Positions 1 to 6,086 of a stretch of DNA of 6,911 nt are shown piece by piece. The first letter of the stretch is position 1; every line of letters starts with the position of its first letter. The translations under genes and the position numbers were made by a program. Origin of the DNA: CAZBEA01 sp964519355 (GTDB lineage Bacteria > Patescibacteriota > Microgenomatia > Levybacterales > GWA1-39-11); NCBI GenBank assembly GCA_964519355.1, contig CAZFJW010000058.1, forward strand, positions 1 through 6,911, read 5' to 3'. The notes under the pieces are model-generated. The model saw only the letters and a program-made list of their open reading frames with translations. It was not told the DNA's origin and ran no database searches.

Positions 1-366
1 TATAACATGGTCTTGCAGCTTCACTATCAAGATCAGCCGATTGGAGGATTTATTGTTTTTACTCAAACCGGGAGAACGGCAAGAAAGCTATCACGATATA
101 GACCAAAGTATCCAATATATGTTTTTGCTCCTGACAAGAAAGTTCGTGATCAGCTAGCATTAAATTTTGGAACATACGCTTTCTTACAGCCGAAAATATT
201 TAAAGAGAATACAAGTGTAAGAGTGCCTCAAATGACGGATGCTATTGAATTTTTACGAAAACGCGGACTTGTAGAATCAGACAAACATTATATTCTTCTC
301 TATGGTGACTCCTGGATGGTAGCAGGTGGCACTTCAACAATTAAAATAATCCCTCCACAAGAATAA
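1..366 (+). CDS. pyk: Pyruvate kinase, C-terminal domain (5' end outside window)
   Basis: Pyruvate kinase makes pyruvate and ATP from phosphoenolpyruvate and ADP, the last step of glycolysis, in the cytosol. Only the C-terminal domain is visible. The frame is open from base 1 (codons for Y-N precede the first ATG at 7), so that ATG is internal and the catalytic barrel lies upstream of the window. Family hallmarks seen are FIVFTQTGRTARKLSRYRPKY (the strand and phosphate-binding loop that in allosteric members holds the sugar-phosphate effector), followed by PIYVFAPDKKVRDQLAL, an LxxxGLVxxxD helix, and a closing GDSWMVAGGTSTIKI, equivalent to the usual G-x-P-x-G-x-x-G-T-T/S-N/T-x-I-K/R-V end. 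The stop is TAA and the C-terminus is of normal length, with no extra PEP-utilising domain. Allosteric control cannot be inferred from this fragment. Family assignment is very secure. Confidence 0.95.
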   Translation, partial: YNMVLQLHYQDQPIGGFIVFTQTGRTARKLSRYRPKYPIYVFAPDKKVRDQLALNFGTYAFLQPKIFKENTSVRVPQMTDAIEFLRKRGLVESDKHYILLYGDSWMVAGGTSTIKIIPPQE

Positions 367-452
367 TTGTTAGTCCTTTGTTATCTCCACAAAAGAGTAA
401 TGTATGTTTTTTCGAAATTGAGACGAATACATTTCTATTGGATTTTTCCACT

Positions 453-542
453 AAAAAACCCTAAGCGAGTGGGGTCTTCGGAAGGTGAGGTTGCCTGCCC
501 AACAACCCCACCATACCAAGACCTCACGACTTAGGGTCTTTT
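453..542. terminator. Large three-tier hairpin, probable bidirectional terminator after pyk
   Basis: A 90-base imperfect inverted repeat. The outer stem pairs CCCTAAG (459-465) with CTTAGGG (530-536), extended outward by A-T pairs into an A6 run on the left and TCTTTT on the right. After a small internal loop, the middle stem pairs GTGGGGTCTT (469-478) with AAGACCTCAC (518-527), all matched with one G-U. After another internal loop, the apical stem pairs GGTGAGGTTG (484-493) with CAACCCCACC (503-512), with one A-C mismatch and a 9-base loop. Read on plus, the stem ends in TCTTTT; read on minus, it ends in T6, so it could end transcription both ways. It is larger than an ordinary intrinsic terminator, so a structured RNA or a dispersed palindromic repeat is also possible. 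Confidence 0.6.
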
Positions 543-625
543 ATCTTTAGGAAGGGATAATGGTTAATACATGAAAAATGACGATGATTGGCGCTAAATC
601 ACTATTATTGGCCTCGCAATTTTTC

Positions 626-655
626 TTGACATGAAGGATATATTTTTGTTACCTT
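626..655 (+). promoter_or_regulatory. Possible promoter ahead of the small-RNA candidate
   Basis: A perfect -35 hexamer TTGACA (626-631) is followed after 18 bases by TACCTT (650-655), a poor -10 (three of six consensus bases) but preceded by TG-N (647-649), the extended -10 form also seen at the two better promoters in this window. Transcription would begin near 662 and run through the hairpins at 666-698 and 708-767. No ORF follows, so if real it serves a non-coding RNA. The weak -10 keeps confidence low. Confidence 0.3.
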
Positions 656-661
656 CTATAT

Positions 662-770
662 CATTGTATTAGTCTTATCCTGCCTTAAGACTATATACGA
701 AACTTTTAAAAGAGCATTGCTTATCGTACAAGGTTTTATTATCACGTAGCGAAAGCGATGCTCTTTTCTT
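662..770 (+). ncRNA. Candidate small structured RNA (about 110 nt)
   Basis: Not a family I recognise. The interval starts at the transcription start predicted from the TTGACA promoter candidate and ends at a terminator-like hairpin. It contains a first hairpin in which GTAT plus TAGTCTTA (666-677) pairs with TAAGACTA plus ATAC (686-698). That is twelve base pairs with a single bulged T at 694 and an 8-base loop. It then contains the 15-bp stem of 708-767 with a 30-base loop. No ORF of useful length spans it. The alternative is that these are simply terminators of the convergent pyk and small-gene transcripts. The call rests on structure only, with no conservation data. Confidence 0.3.
708..767. 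terminator. 15-bp hairpin, terminator-like, between convergent transcripts
   Basis: AAAAGAGCATTGCTT (708-722) pairs with AAGCGATGCTCTTTT (753-767): 15 consecutive pairs with one G-U, around a 30-base loop. Read on plus, the stem ends in TTTTCTT, the layout of an intrinsic terminator. Read on minus, it ends TTTT then AAAAG, a poorer tract. It sits where plus-strand transcripts from the left and the minus-strand small gene would meet, so it may serve both. The long loop is unusual for a plain terminator. Confidence 0.55.
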
Positions 771-821
771 AAAAAAACCTAAAATTTGCCTAAAATTGTT
801 AAAGTTCGATTCTCTCAGTGC

Positions 822-965
822 CTAGCTGAAAAGAATCGGTATTGATAGTCCTATTTTTCTCATCTTCTGAATCTGTTCTTTTCCTATCTTTTCTATTCCT
901 ATTTGGTAGTAATCTTTCACTTCCTGATCTTTTTTTCCTCGTATCATTTTTTTGATGAGCTTCAT
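822..965 (-). CDS. Small 47-residue protein of unknown function, probably leaderless
   Basis: Not recognised. The frame opens with ATG at 965-963 and ends with TAG at 824-822. It encodes a basic 47-residue peptide starting MKLIKKMIRGKKDQEVKDYY, with a middle of QIGIEKIGKEQIQKMRKIG and a hydrophobic tail ending LSIPILFS. Regularly spaced I/L/M between K/E/Q suggests an amphipathic helix. No cysteines, signal peptide or clear membrane span are visible. A TTGCAG - 17 bp - TATACT promoter with an extended TGC lies immediately upstream and leaves only six bases before the ATG, so the mRNA would begin at or next to the start codon; no SD is expected or seen. A longer frame at 799-990 overlaps it but looks like random hydrophilic sequence. 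The gene stands alone, divergent from galE, and the hairpin at 708-767 could end its transcript. Promoter geometry and composition support it; homology is unknown. Confidence 0.6.
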   Translation of the reverse strand: MKLIKKMIRGKKDQEVKDYYQIGIEKIGKEQIQKMRKIGLSIPILFS

Positions 966-971
966 GAAAGT

Positions 972-1000
972 AGTATAGCACAGCTTTCAAACTACTGCAA
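972..1000 (-). promoter_or_regulatory. Extended -10 promoter of the 47-residue gene
   Basis: On the minus strand, -35 TTGCAG (1000-995), a 17-bp spacer, then TATACT (977-972; five of six consensus bases) directly preceded by TGC, a TG-N extended -10. Six bases (ACTTTC) separate it from the ATG at 965, so the start of transcription should coincide with the start codon. Two dyads overlap the promoter: AGTAGT (969-974) with ACTACT (991-996), and GAAAG (966-970) with CTTTC (984-988). These could be operator half-sites, but this is a guess. Confidence 0.6.
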
Positions 1001-1096
1001 CCTATAGAAAATTACAAGCGAAAAGTGTACAGGCCTATAATTATATTAGTTTAATTTAGATTGCTAAATCAACACTATTTTAATTCATAAATAAAA

Positions 1097-1105
1097 TGTG
1101 GATAA
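1097..1105 (-). promoter_or_regulatory. Single perfect DnaA-box sequence
   Basis: TTATCCACA on the minus strand (TGTGGATAA on plus) matches the strong DnaA box exactly. It lies between the divergent promoters of the small gene and galE, beside a very AT-rich tract (about 1040-1097). No second perfect box was noticed, and no dnaA, dnaN or other origin gene is nearby, so an origin is not supported. A 9-mer can occur by chance at this window size. Confidence 0.25.
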
Positions 1106-1140
1106 CTCTGTTGGTAAAAATAGTACTTGACAGTGGTAAC

Positions 1141-1179
1141 AAAAAGAGTTGAAGGTCTTGTCCCTGCTTGGCTCTTTTT
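1141..1179 (+). terminator. Hairpin with T-run overlapping the galE promoter
   Basis: AAAAAGAG (1141-1148) is complementary to CTCTTTTT (1172-1179) across a 23-base loop, and the run of six T at 1175-1180 gives it terminator form. It overlaps the -35 and spacer of the galE promoter. It could stop read-through from the left just before galE starts its own transcript. The stem is mostly A-T with three G-C pairs, so it is weak. Confidence 0.3.
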
Positions 1180-1196
1180 TAGGTGTCTGGTACAAT
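1168..1196 (+). promoter_or_regulatory. Extended -10 promoter of galE giving a leaderless start
   Basis: -35 TTGGCT (1168-1173; four of six consensus bases), a spacer of exactly 17 bp, and -10 TACAAT (1191-1196; five of six) directly preceded by TGG, a TG-N extended -10. Seven bases separate the -10 from ATG 1204, so transcription should start at or within a base or two of the start codon. This geometry also shows that the in-frame GTG at 1183 lies inside the promoter and would be upstream of the mRNA. Confidence 0.65.
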
Positions 1197-1203
1197 ATCA
1201 GAT

Positions 1204-2175
1204 ATGTCAAAGATACTTGTGACTGGTGGCGGAGGATACATTGGAAGCTTTATGGTGAGAGGGCTTTTCGAGAAGGGATATGAGGTTGTGGTTTTGGATA
1301 GTCTTGAAAGGGGGAATGCAGACGTTATTCCCGAAAATACACCTTTTTATAAAGGCAAGGTGGGAGATCGGGAGCTCTTAGGAAAAATTATCCAGGAGAA
1401 CCCCTTTGAAGCTGTTATTCACTTTGCAGGTTATATATCCATGAAAGAGTCGATGGAGAACCCGTCTCTTTATTTTGAACAGAATACATATGAAACCCTT
1501 CAATTTCTTGAAAATTTAAGGAGTTTTGATAAAAAGCACATCATTTTTTCTTCAACAGCGGGTGTCTATGGAAATCCTGAAAGGGTACCGATTCATGAAG
1601 ATGACAGGAAAGATCCAACAAATCCCTACGGTGAAAGTAAATTAATGGTTGAGAGAATTCTTTATTGGTATAACAAAATTTACGGCGTAAATTATGCTGT
1701 GCTTCGATATTTCAATGCGTGTGGAGCAAGTCTTGACGGATCTTTTGGAGAAAAACATTCTCCTGAGACTCATATTATTCCAGTAGCACTTGAAGCTCTA
1801 AAAGAAGAGAAAGAATTTATTCTATATGGTACTGACTACAATACTCCTGATGGAACATGTGTGAGAGATTATGTTCATGTTCTTGATCTTGTAAATGCGC
1901 ACATGCTTGCTTTGGAAAAGATAGTAAATAATCCTGGCGGATATACGTATAATGTGGGCACAGGAAAGGGGTATTCAAATAAAGAAATTGTAGGGATGAT
2001 CGAGGAAGTTACCGGAAGAAAACTGAATTATACTGAACGAGAGAGAAGACCTGGAGACGCTGATGAACTGGTAGCAGACGTTACTAGGATCAAAGACGAT
2101 CTTGGATTTGAACCTCAATATTCAGATCTTAGGACAATAATAGAGACTGCATGGAAATGGCATAATAGAGTTTGA
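1204..2175 (+). CDS. galE: UDP-glucose 4-epimerase (GalE), NAD-dependent
   Basis: Interconverts UDP-glucose and UDP-galactose in the cytosol, an extended short-chain dehydrogenase with tightly bound NAD. From ATG 1204 (323 residues) the protein opens MSKILVTGGGGYIGS, placing the GxxGxxG dinucleotide motif at residues 8-14 as is usual. D32 should bind the adenosine ribose. Further hallmarks are HFAG, the SST catalytic serine/threonine at about 116-118, Y142-x-x-x-K146 in NPYGESK, RYFNACGA, and the GalE-typical TDYNTPDGTCVRDYVHV, then RRPGD near 281-285. The residue aligning with E. coli Tyr299 appears to be Leu, as in many short bacterial GalEs; acceptance of N-acetylated sugars cannot be read from this. 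A GTG at 1183 would add seven residues but lies inside the promoter and gives an atypical extension. No SD is present, which fits a leaderless mRNA. It converges on the glycosyltransferase operon, which may use its products. TGA is the stop. Confidence 0.93.
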   Translation: MSKILVTGGGGYIGSFMVRGLFEKGYEVVVLDSLERGNADVIPENTPFYKGKVGDRELLGKIIQENPFEAVIHFAGYISMKESMENPSLYFEQNTYETLQFLENLRSFDKKHIIFSSTAGVYGNPERVPIHEDDRKDPTNPYGESKLMVERILYWYNKIYGVNYAVLRYFNACGASLDGSFGEKHSPETHIIPVALEALKEEKEFILYGTDYNTPDGTCVRDYVHVLDLVNAHMLALEKIVNNPGGYTYNVGTGKGYSNKEIVGMIEEVTGRKLNYTERERRPGDADELVADVTRIKDDLGFEPQYSDLRTIIETAWKWHNRV

Positions 2176-2203
2176 AATAGCCCCAATTAAATACTTGCTA
2201 TTT
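2175..2203. terminator. Weak dyad between the convergent galE and AftD-like genes
   Basis: AAATAGC (2175-2181) and GCTATTT (2197-2203) form a 7-bp stem around a 15-base loop in the 26-base gap between the two convergent stops, overlapping the end of each gene. T-rich sequence follows on the plus strand. It is the only dyad available there and could act in both directions, but the stem has only two G-C pairs. Confidence 0.3.
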
Positions 2204-5200
2204 ATAAATTTATTTTGTTTAGAAGTTTAGTTTTTAATACGAGATTTTTTTCGCTGATGCGTCTTGAATAGAGTTGATACTTACGTGTAATAAGAGGTAG
2301 TAAAAATATTCCAAGTGTAACTATTAGTAAGAAGAATCCCAGGTACTCAAGATATTGCGGAGCGTATACCACCACAACGACTCTGTTTGGTTTAGTATTG
2401 TCTGGAAGATTCCACCCATTTGCCCAGTTGTTAATTTTGACGTGATTAGCAAGTCTTTCCCCCCCGAAAAATGGAAAGATAAGGTGTATAAGTGATGATC
2501 TATCGAAAGAATAAGCTTTCCATCCTTTATCAAACGATTGATAGAGTGTTAGTGTATTGCCTGTTATGTTTTTAACTTCATATAAATACAGAAGTTTTTT
2601 ATTTGATTCATTTTCTCTTGCAATGGCGGATTTTATGGTCTTGGATGATGCTATTTTTAACTGTGAAATATAATTGTATGGGATAGGATTCATTGTTACA
2701 GCTTGAATTTCGTTTGTAGTTTTGTGTCTGTTGTATGAATGTGAACCAAGCAGTATTGATAAGCCTTTATCAAATTGATATATAGGTGGAATGAAAAAGT
2801 AGTTTGATTCAAGTTTTTCGCTATCCGTTACATATGTGTATGCATGTGTTCTTAAATCTTGGAGTGTAAATATATTTGCAGTTAGGGGGAAACCAGTTTT
2901 ATTTTTTGACACAACACTCATAAGATATCCGGTGTTTGGAACTGCTGTCTGATTTTTTAAAAGTAAATATGAAGATGCGTTTGACGACTCAAGATTAATT
3001 GTTTTACCTTTATTATTATTTTCTGACAGACTGTATTTCCCTTTAAAAAGCGCATCGTAATTGAGTGGAGTTTTTTTATAGATATTATTTTGAATAAATG
3101 AGTCAGTCGAGTAGGAGGATGTAAATACTGGGATTTCAACTGAAACGAGAGAGTCTTTCTTAAGATTGAATGTAAATGGGGCATTTGGTGATTGGCCGAG
3201 TGAAACACTTGTCCCACCAATGTATGGGTAATAGGAAAGCAAAACTGTCGAATAACTGATCGATTTTTTTAAATTATGATCTTCATCAAAAGTTGCATCA
3301 AGGATGAGTTGAAAATTAAGAGTGTCTGCTTGATTTGTAGATTCAAAATATTCATTTAGTTGTTTATACTCTTTGGTAAAACCACTATTAATTTCATCTT
3401 TTTTGTTAAGACATGATTGTAAATTTTTACTGAATAGGCAATATTGAGGATATTCATCGGTATTTGATTTGTATTTGAATGATACGCCAATAAGTCCTGC
3501 TGCACTGACTTCAAACCCTTCATTATAAGAGCTGCATGCCGCTGCATTCTGAGCCATAATTTTCACTTCATTTTGTGAAGAAATTGATGATATTGATGAG
3601 TTGGCCTCATTTCCCTCATCACATCTGTGAGATTCTTTAAATTGGCTAGCGGGTAGCTCAAAACCGAGTTCTGGATTTGCTGAATATATTCTTATAGTGT
3701 TTGCCAGGTCGAAGTGTGAGATAAATGTTTTACCGATTTTTACGTCCCCAGTTTTGGCATCGTTTGGAATTGAAAAATAATCTCTATTATTCACACTTAA
3801 AATGTACCCACCTTCGTGATCTGGTTCAATTTGAAATTCTTCACGTGCAAGATCTATTGATTGCGAGAAGACTTGGTCGCCAATTTTTATTGTAGGCAGG
3901 AGTGTTTTGAATTGAATACTAAGTATTTGGTTTTCAATTCTGGCTGTAATTTCAACAGGAATTAACATTTCATTTTCGACAAAAGATGGCAGATTTAGCG
4001 AGTAAGAGCCTTTAGAAATTGGTGCAGAAATAATAAGAGATGATTCTTTCTTTTCAATATTTAATGGTACTTCTTCTCGAAACCTCCCCGAAAAGAGTGA
4101 CGTAAATGGATAATAGAGATCTGGGTCCTCTGATGTAATGTATGGACCATTTTCTGTATAAGCCAGATCCTGGTTTGAAAATGTTCCGTTCTTTTTTATT
4201 TTTGGCAGATCTGAAAAAGAATGAATTGAGCTATTGGGTTTGGATGTCTGAACCTTATATATTGAAACACTTCCGAACTGCTGATCCTTTGATATAAATG
4301 GATTGTCTTCAATCAAGTTGCGTTGATTTAAGTGTGGCCTTGCTACATTTTTATCGTCTGTGAAGGTAAGACTATCATCGAAAAGAATAAAGCCAACATT
4401 ATATTCCTCCAGAATTTTATTAAAGAGATTTTTATTCTGAGTCTTTATTGCATATGAGAGTTCCCAATAGTAGGTTTCTGATTCTTTGCTCCAGACATCA
4501 AATGCACGATCAAGAATTGGCTGTTCGATTCCATACCATAAAAATCCTGACCCATGGAATCCCCAGTCGTAATAATACCAGCCCCAGTAACTTCCTTGCG
4601 GAAGATTCATGATTCTAGCATTTGGGTTTTGTTTTTTAAAGTAGTCAAAAGTTGCAAAATAATCGTTTGGAATCGAGGTCTTCATCTGAGGAGAGATGAA
4701 TTCACCTCTAAAAATTGGGAATGCATAGATAATAATGGCTAGGATCACGAAGGCGGATATTCCTATTGTTATCGTTCTTTTTTTGAAAAAATCTAAAATA
4801 GCGGCAATTCCCAGTGCAAAACCAATTGCAAATATAAATACTGTCGGGACAATAAATTTAGTAAATGGATTTCTGAAAATCTGATTTAATATTGGAAGTT
4901 CACGAAGGGTAGTACTGATAAGTGAGATCCCTGGAGTGTCAGAGAGAAATACAGCAAGAGTAATTGCCCAGATAGAAATAATATAACCTCTGTATTTGTT
5001 TTTCTGGAATATTCCAAAGAGCCCAACGAGAAAAATAAATATGCCGATTATATTTGGAATAGGATTTGAAAAATGATTGCGCCAGGTTTTCATTAAATAA
5101 TCAAATTGTCCTGTTCGGTCATTCAGATCTGTGAAATCATAGTAGAATTCTTTCAGCATCGCATAGTCAAGAATCGTGCCTCGACTTTTATTCATTTGAA

Positions 5201-6086
5201 AGAATTTCTCAGTAGCCATTCTATTCTGCATTGCATTTTGGGTTGTTGATACGCTGGTAGCAAAGAAGTATCCGTTTGGCAAAATCCAGAAAGAATTTAC
5301 TGCAAAAACAATTGCAGATATGAGAATTGAAGTTTTGACCTTTTGGAAAAATGAAATATTACCTTTTTTACATAGGAAAACAATAATGGTAGTTATAAAG
5401 ATAATAAGATACACAGCAAAAATCGTCTGAACGTATGCGAGGGGAGTAGCCAGAAGATGAAGAAGGGCAAGTATTAAAAGATTTTTCTTTGATGGATTTT
5501 TAAGTGTGTGCAAGAGAGAAAACCAGAGCATTGGGAAAAATCCCCAAAATGTACTGTATGGTTCAAATGGAACATAAAAGTATTGAATTGTACCTAAATG
5601 GAAAAGGTATACAAGTGCACCAAGTAATGATGCTGCATATCGAACGTGTTCTGCGCGGTTTTTTAAAAGCATTTTTGAAAGCACAATATACACTCCAGCT
5701 GTTCCGAGAAAGAGCATAAGAAAGTGATACAAATATCTGATAATTTGAGGAGGGGCAAGCGGAGAAATAACATATAAAAGGATTTCCCGAGGCAAATCTG
5801 ATGCGTGAGCCATTCCAGCCAAGAGCCCGAGCCCTTGATATTCCTGCCATACAGAGAAGATGGCTCTTTTGATATTAAGGCTATAATTAAATTCGGCATG
5901 AAGATTGTCCCAGCCGCTTAGATATGTTCCCGGCTTGTATGTAAAGACAAAAAGAACAGAAATTATGAACAGAATTATAAAATAAGGTAGCGAACTCAAC
6001 AGTAATTTATTACCCAAATTTGAAGATTCTTTTTGGGTTTGTTCGGACTTTTGCCCGGTAAAAAATTTAGTTAAAAAGTTTTTCAT
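2202..6086 (-). CDS. Giant AftD-like GT-C membrane glycosyltransferase with long extracytoplasmic region
   Basis: 1294 residues. A short polar N-terminus (1-32) is followed by about ten membrane segments, roughly 33-50, 115-138, 148-168, 178-195, 202-240 (two), 252-270, 345-360, 366-383, 409-431 and 438-458. Residues 460-1240 are soluble and rich in predicted beta structure, with one last membrane span near 1244-1266 and a basic cytoplasmic tail. After the first span comes LSGWDNLHAEFNY, with D60 where GT-C enzymes carry the catalytic acidic residue, then WQEYQGLG and DLPREILLY. The layout and length resemble mycobacterial AftD, which adds arabinofuranose from a polyprenyl-phosphate donor; the sugar here is unknown. 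The end (FDKGWKAY, WANGWNLPD, membrane span) resembles large GT-C/YfhO-type proteins. Cysteines at 822, 851, 883 and 892 could form disulfides. ATG 6086 overlaps the upstream glycosyltransferase by 20 bp without an SD, suggesting translational coupling. The class is likely; the exact activity is inferred. Confidence 0.75.
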   Translation of the reverse strand: MKNFLTKFFTGQKSEQTQKESSNLGNKLLLSSLPYFIILFIISVLFVFTYKPGTYLSGWDNLHAEFNYSLNIKRAIFSVWQEYQGLGLLAGMAHASDLPREILLYVISPLAPPQIIRYLYHFLMLFLGTAGVYIVLSKMLLKNRAEHVRYAASLLGALVYLFHLGTIQYFYVPFEPYSTFWGFFPMLWFSLLHTLKNPSKKNLLILALLHLLATPLAYVQTIFAVYLIIFITTIIVFLCKKGNISFFQKVKTSILISAIVFAVNSFWILPNGYFFATSVSTTQNAMQNRMATEKFFQMNKSRGTILDYAMLKEFYYDFTDLNDRTGQFDYLMKTWRNHFSNPIPNIIGIFIFLVGLFGIFQKNKYRGYIISIWAITLAVFLSDTPGISLISTTLRELPILNQIFRNPFTKFIVPTVFIFAIGFALGIAAILDFFKKRTITIGISAFVILAIIIYAFPIFRGEFISPQMKTSIPNDYFATFDYFKKQNPNARIMNLPQGSYWGWYYYDWGFHGSGFLWYGIEQPILDRAFDVWSKESETYYWELSYAIKTQNKNLFNKILEEYNVGFILFDDSLTFTDDKNVARPHLNQRNLIEDNPFISKDQQFGSVSIYKVQTSKPNSSIHSFSDLPKIKKNGTFSNQDLAYTENGPYITSEDPDLYYPFTSLFSGRFREEVPLNIEKKESSLIISAPISKGSYSLNLPSFVENEMLIPVEITARIENQILSIQFKTLLPTIKIGDQVFSQSIDLAREEFQIEPDHEGGYILSVNNRDYFSIPNDAKTGDVKIGKTFISHFDLANTIRIYSANPELGFELPASQFKESHRCDEGNEANSSISSISSQNEVKIMAQNAAACSSYNEGFEVSAAGLIGVSFKYKSNTDEYPQYCLFSKNLQSCLNKKDEINSGFTKEYKQLNEYFESTNQADTLNFQLILDATFDEDHNLKKSISYSTVLLSYYPYIGGTSVSLGQSPNAPFTFNLKKDSLVSVEIPVFTSSYSTDSFIQNNIYKKTPLNYDALFKGKYSLSENNNKGKTINLESSNASSYLLLKNQTAVPNTGYLMSVVSKNKTGFPLTANIFTLQDLRTHAYTYVTDSEKLESNYFFIPPIYQFDKGLSILLGSHSYNRHKTTNEIQAVTMNPIPYNYISQLKIASSKTIKSAIARENESNKKLLYLYEVKNITGNTLTLYQSFDKGWKAYSFDRSSLIHLIFPFFGGERLANHVKINNWANGWNLPDNTKPNRVVVVVYAPQYLEYLGFFLLIVTLGIFLLPLITRKYQLYSRRISEKNLVLKTKLLNKINL

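Larger units (their letters stand above)
367..821. other. Structured intergenic region without a convincing protein gene
   Basis: This stretch of about 455 bases separates pyk from the small minus-strand gene. I see no credible ORF in it. It holds a weak dyad just after pyk (AATGTAT at 399-405, ATACATT at 427-433, 21-nt loop), the large hairpin at 453-542, a promoter-like TTGACA at 626, two further hairpins (666-698 and 708-767) and a 9-bp direct repeat CCTAAAATT at 778-786 and 789-797. An SD-like AGGAAGG at 549-555 precedes an ATG, but that frame closes after four codons. Nothing identifiable was seen in 543-625. The density of dyads suggests transcript ends and possibly a non-coding RNA rather than decayed coding sequence. 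Confidence 0.6.

Noticed and set aside
7..9. ATG as the start of a 119-residue protein
   Set aside because: The frame is open to base 1 and the product is only the C-terminal domain of pyruvate kinase, so this Met is internal.
453..542. Integron attC site
   Set aside because: The outer arms CCCTAAG/CTTAGGG do not match the RYYYAAC/GTTRRRY core, and there is no integrase or cassette array.
549..575. AGGAAGG followed by ATG as a small gene
   Set aside because: The frame stops after four codons.
799..990. 63-codon minus-strand frame with a TTG start
   Set aside because: It begins inside the promoter of the 47-residue gene and reads as a hydrophilic K/R/N/D/E/S-rich string with little hydrophobic patterning; the overlapping ATG frame at 822-965 fits the promoter better.
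1127..1155. TTGACA at 1127-1132 as a second galE promoter
   Set aside because: No -10-like hexamer occurs 16-18 bases downstream.
1183..1203. GTG start extending galE by seven residues
   Set aside because: The codon lies in the promoter spacer, has no SD, and the extension is not typical of GalE N-termini.
2173..2190. Recoding of TGA as glycine extending GalE by a few residues
   Set aside because: No in-frame TGA is found inside the long genes, as would be expected under code 25, and the GalE C-terminus is already of normal length.
2324..5899. Several 60-95 codon frames on both strands within the 1294-codon gene
   Set aside because: They are overlapped by a long frame with clear protein character and show no family resemblance of their own.
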